In this document: positions 9,574 to 10,796 of the stretch, piece by piece | Layout: each line of letters starts with the position of its first letter | How positions within the stretch are numbered: the stretch's first letter is position 1 | Assembly (NCBI GenBank): GCA_913055195.1 | Contig: CAJXJU010000015.1 | Location: 1-10,796 of the forward strand | Direction of reading: 5' to 3' | Length of the DNA: 10,796 bases | Source of the DNA: an uncultured Desulfohalobiaceae bacterium | GTDB lineage: Bacteria > Desulfobacterota > Desulfovibrionia > Desulfovibrionales > Desulfonatronovibrionaceae | The notes under the pieces: generated by a model | The model's input: the letters and a program-made list of their open reading frames with translations, nothing else | Database searches by the model: none | What the model was told of the DNA's origin: nothing | Program-made: the position numbers and the translations under genes

Positions 9574-10796
9574 TCATGACAAATATCCTTCATATTGGGA
9601 AAATTGAGCCTCTTTTTCTAAAGAGGAACATCTTTGCTCCAGATTTTTTAACAAAGATTTCATAAATTGGCTATCCTCCTTTAATTTTTGAATTTTCTTT
9701 ACACTATATATGACCGTGCTATGATCTTTTCCACCGAAAAATTTTCCAATCTCAGGATATGAATATTTAAGTAGTTTACGACATAAAAACATGCATACCT
9801 GCCTGGCCTTGACAATCTCTTTTTCTCTTTTTGACGAAAGGATGTCATCCCTTTCCAGGCTCATTTCATCAGCTACTATGTCTATAATATTATCAAAGGT
9901 TAAGTTCTCTATTCTCTTTTCCTGTACTGTATTTAAAATGGAAAAAAAATCTTTTTCTTTCAGATCGTTGTTTACCAACTGGGTATAAGCTAAAATTTTT
10001 AAAAGGATACCTTTTATGTTTCTTAAATTGTTAAACTTTTGAGCAAGAATTAAAATTTGTTCATTAGATAAATTTAGTTTTTTATCTTCACAAAATTTAT
10101 GGATAAATTTAGTCCTTATATCTATGTCCGGCTTTTTCAGGTTGACAATCACTCCCCATTCCAGCCTGGATTTTAACTTTTTATCAAGTTTATCTAACAA
10201 TAAATACTTTCCTGTGTAACTGAATATCATTTGTTTATTTTGCTCATAAAATAGATCAAAACAGTAACTAATTCTCTTTGTAAGTCATCTAAGTTTAGTA
10301 CTTCTTGAAAATCATCAATAATTAGATAATTATAGTTATTAATATATTGTTTGAAATTAATATGATTCTTATTAAATTGTATAATATATTTATTATTAAG
10401 TTCGTCTGAGTTGATAAAAAGTATTTTTTCGTCTGGCTTGTATTTTAAAATTTCATAAACAATGGCTTTTAATAAATGAGTTTTACCTGTTGAACTCTCA
10501 CCATAAATTACAAATGGATTGTATTTTGCTATTTTATGTTTACATATTTCTTTTGCAGATACTATTGGAAAAAGATTTTTTTTGTTATATATAAAATTCT
10601 TAAAGGTAAAATCGTTGTTTAAGCGTTTTTTATTTTCTGTAACTGCCTCTTTTTTGTTTTGAATTATTTTTTTGTTACTGTTTAATGCAATTATTTTGTA
10701 TTCAAAATCTGATTTAATTTTACTCTCGATTATGTCTTTAAATTTAATTTTGTAATTGTCATATAGAAATTTGTGTTGAAATATTATATATATCTT
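9574..10796 (-). CDS. dnaA: chromosomal replication initiator DnaA, N-terminus outside window, apparent frameshift
   Basis: DnaA is an AAA+ ATPase that binds DnaA boxes at oriC and melts the origin. The gene enters from the right edge and is read in two frames: 10796 to about 10260, then about 10260 to the TGA at 9574-9576, giving about 407 visible residues of a usual 450 or so. In order: the end of domain I, a short Lys/Asn-rich linker, then domain III with Walker A GESSTGKTH (10476-10502), Walker B LIIDD (10311-10325), box VII LKSRLEWG (arginine-finger Arg codon 10165-10167) and sensor II near NNLRNIKG. Domain IV carries the DnaA signature GGKDHSTVIYSVKKI (9691-9735). Without the frame change the upstream frame stops at TGA 10227-10229; an ATG at 10228-10230 only seems to start a separate 218-residue protein. 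Sensor 1 is atypical. The visible 596 bases at the edge are only about 21% GC. It may be a sequencing error in a working gene, or a decaying copy. Confidence 0.92.
10257..10262 (-). other. frameshift site in dnaA (T run)
   Basis: On the - strand the upstream frame reads GTT ACT GTT TTG ATC and runs to a TGA at 10227-10229. One extra T in the run GTTTT would give GTT ACT GTT TTT GAT CTA and join the downstream frame exactly. The joined segment from Walker B to the sensor 1 strand is then 35 residues, the same as the matching E. coli DnaA segment. This places the missing base in the T run. A canonical X XXY YYZ slippery heptamer is not present. Confidence 0.8.

Noticed and set aside
10098..10106. 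TTATCCATA (- strand) as a DnaA box
   Set aside because: One mismatch to the consensus, but isolated within AT-rich dnaA coding sequence, where such matches are expected by chance.
9574..10230. A separate 218-residue gene starting at ATG 10230
   Set aside because: The sequence begins in the middle of the DnaA AAA+ domain and conserved DnaA residues continue upstream in two frames, so it is the 3' part of dnaA, not a gene with its own start.
10257..10262. Programmed -1 frameshifting in dnaA
   Set aside because: The codons GTT TTG do not form an X XXY YYZ slippery heptamer and I saw no clear stimulating structure; a missing base in a T run is simpler. Not excluded.

Overview
The window is bacterial chromosomal core DNA with six protein genes and almost no unassigned space. 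Two glycogen/alpha-glucan genes lie on the + strand: glgB (start outside the window) then malQ, 21 bases apart. The replication-initiation cluster lies on the - strand and reads dnaA, dnaN, gyrB, gyrA from the right edge leftwards. malQ and gyrA converge and overlap by 8 bases at about 3388-3395. No gap exceeds 108 bases, and I see no tRNA, rRNA, CRISPR array, insertion sequence or prophage gene.

Organism: GyrB carries the long insertion in the TOPRIM region that is typical of Gram-negative (proteobacterial-type) gyrases. The order dnaA-dnaN-gyrB-gyrA without recF, the low GC content and the divergent DnaA suggest a Desulfovibrionales-like Desulfobacterota (deltaproteobacterial) lineage. That placement is inference from gene order and protein style; I could not run a database search.

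Base composition changes along the window. glgB and malQ are roughly 40-45% GC in the lines I counted. Conserved parts of gyrB are about 46%, the gyrB insertion about 24%, and the part of dnaA at the right edge about 21% (hand counts).

Functionally, DnaA opens the origin and recruits the replisome, DnaN is the sliding clamp, and GyrB/GyrA form gyrase, which supplies negative supercoils for initiation and fork movement. GlgB introduces alpha-1,6 branches into glycogen and MalQ rearranges alpha-1,4-glucans, so that pair belongs to storage-glucan turnover.

The points most worth a second look are an apparent single-base frameshift in a T run inside dnaA; a DnaA that departs from the family at sensor 1; a heptanucleotide tandem repeat that starts in the gyrB stop codon; an acidic tail on DnaN beyond the usual end of the clamp; and a terminator-free convergent overlap of malQ and gyrA. 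I do not see an undescribed multi-gene system here.
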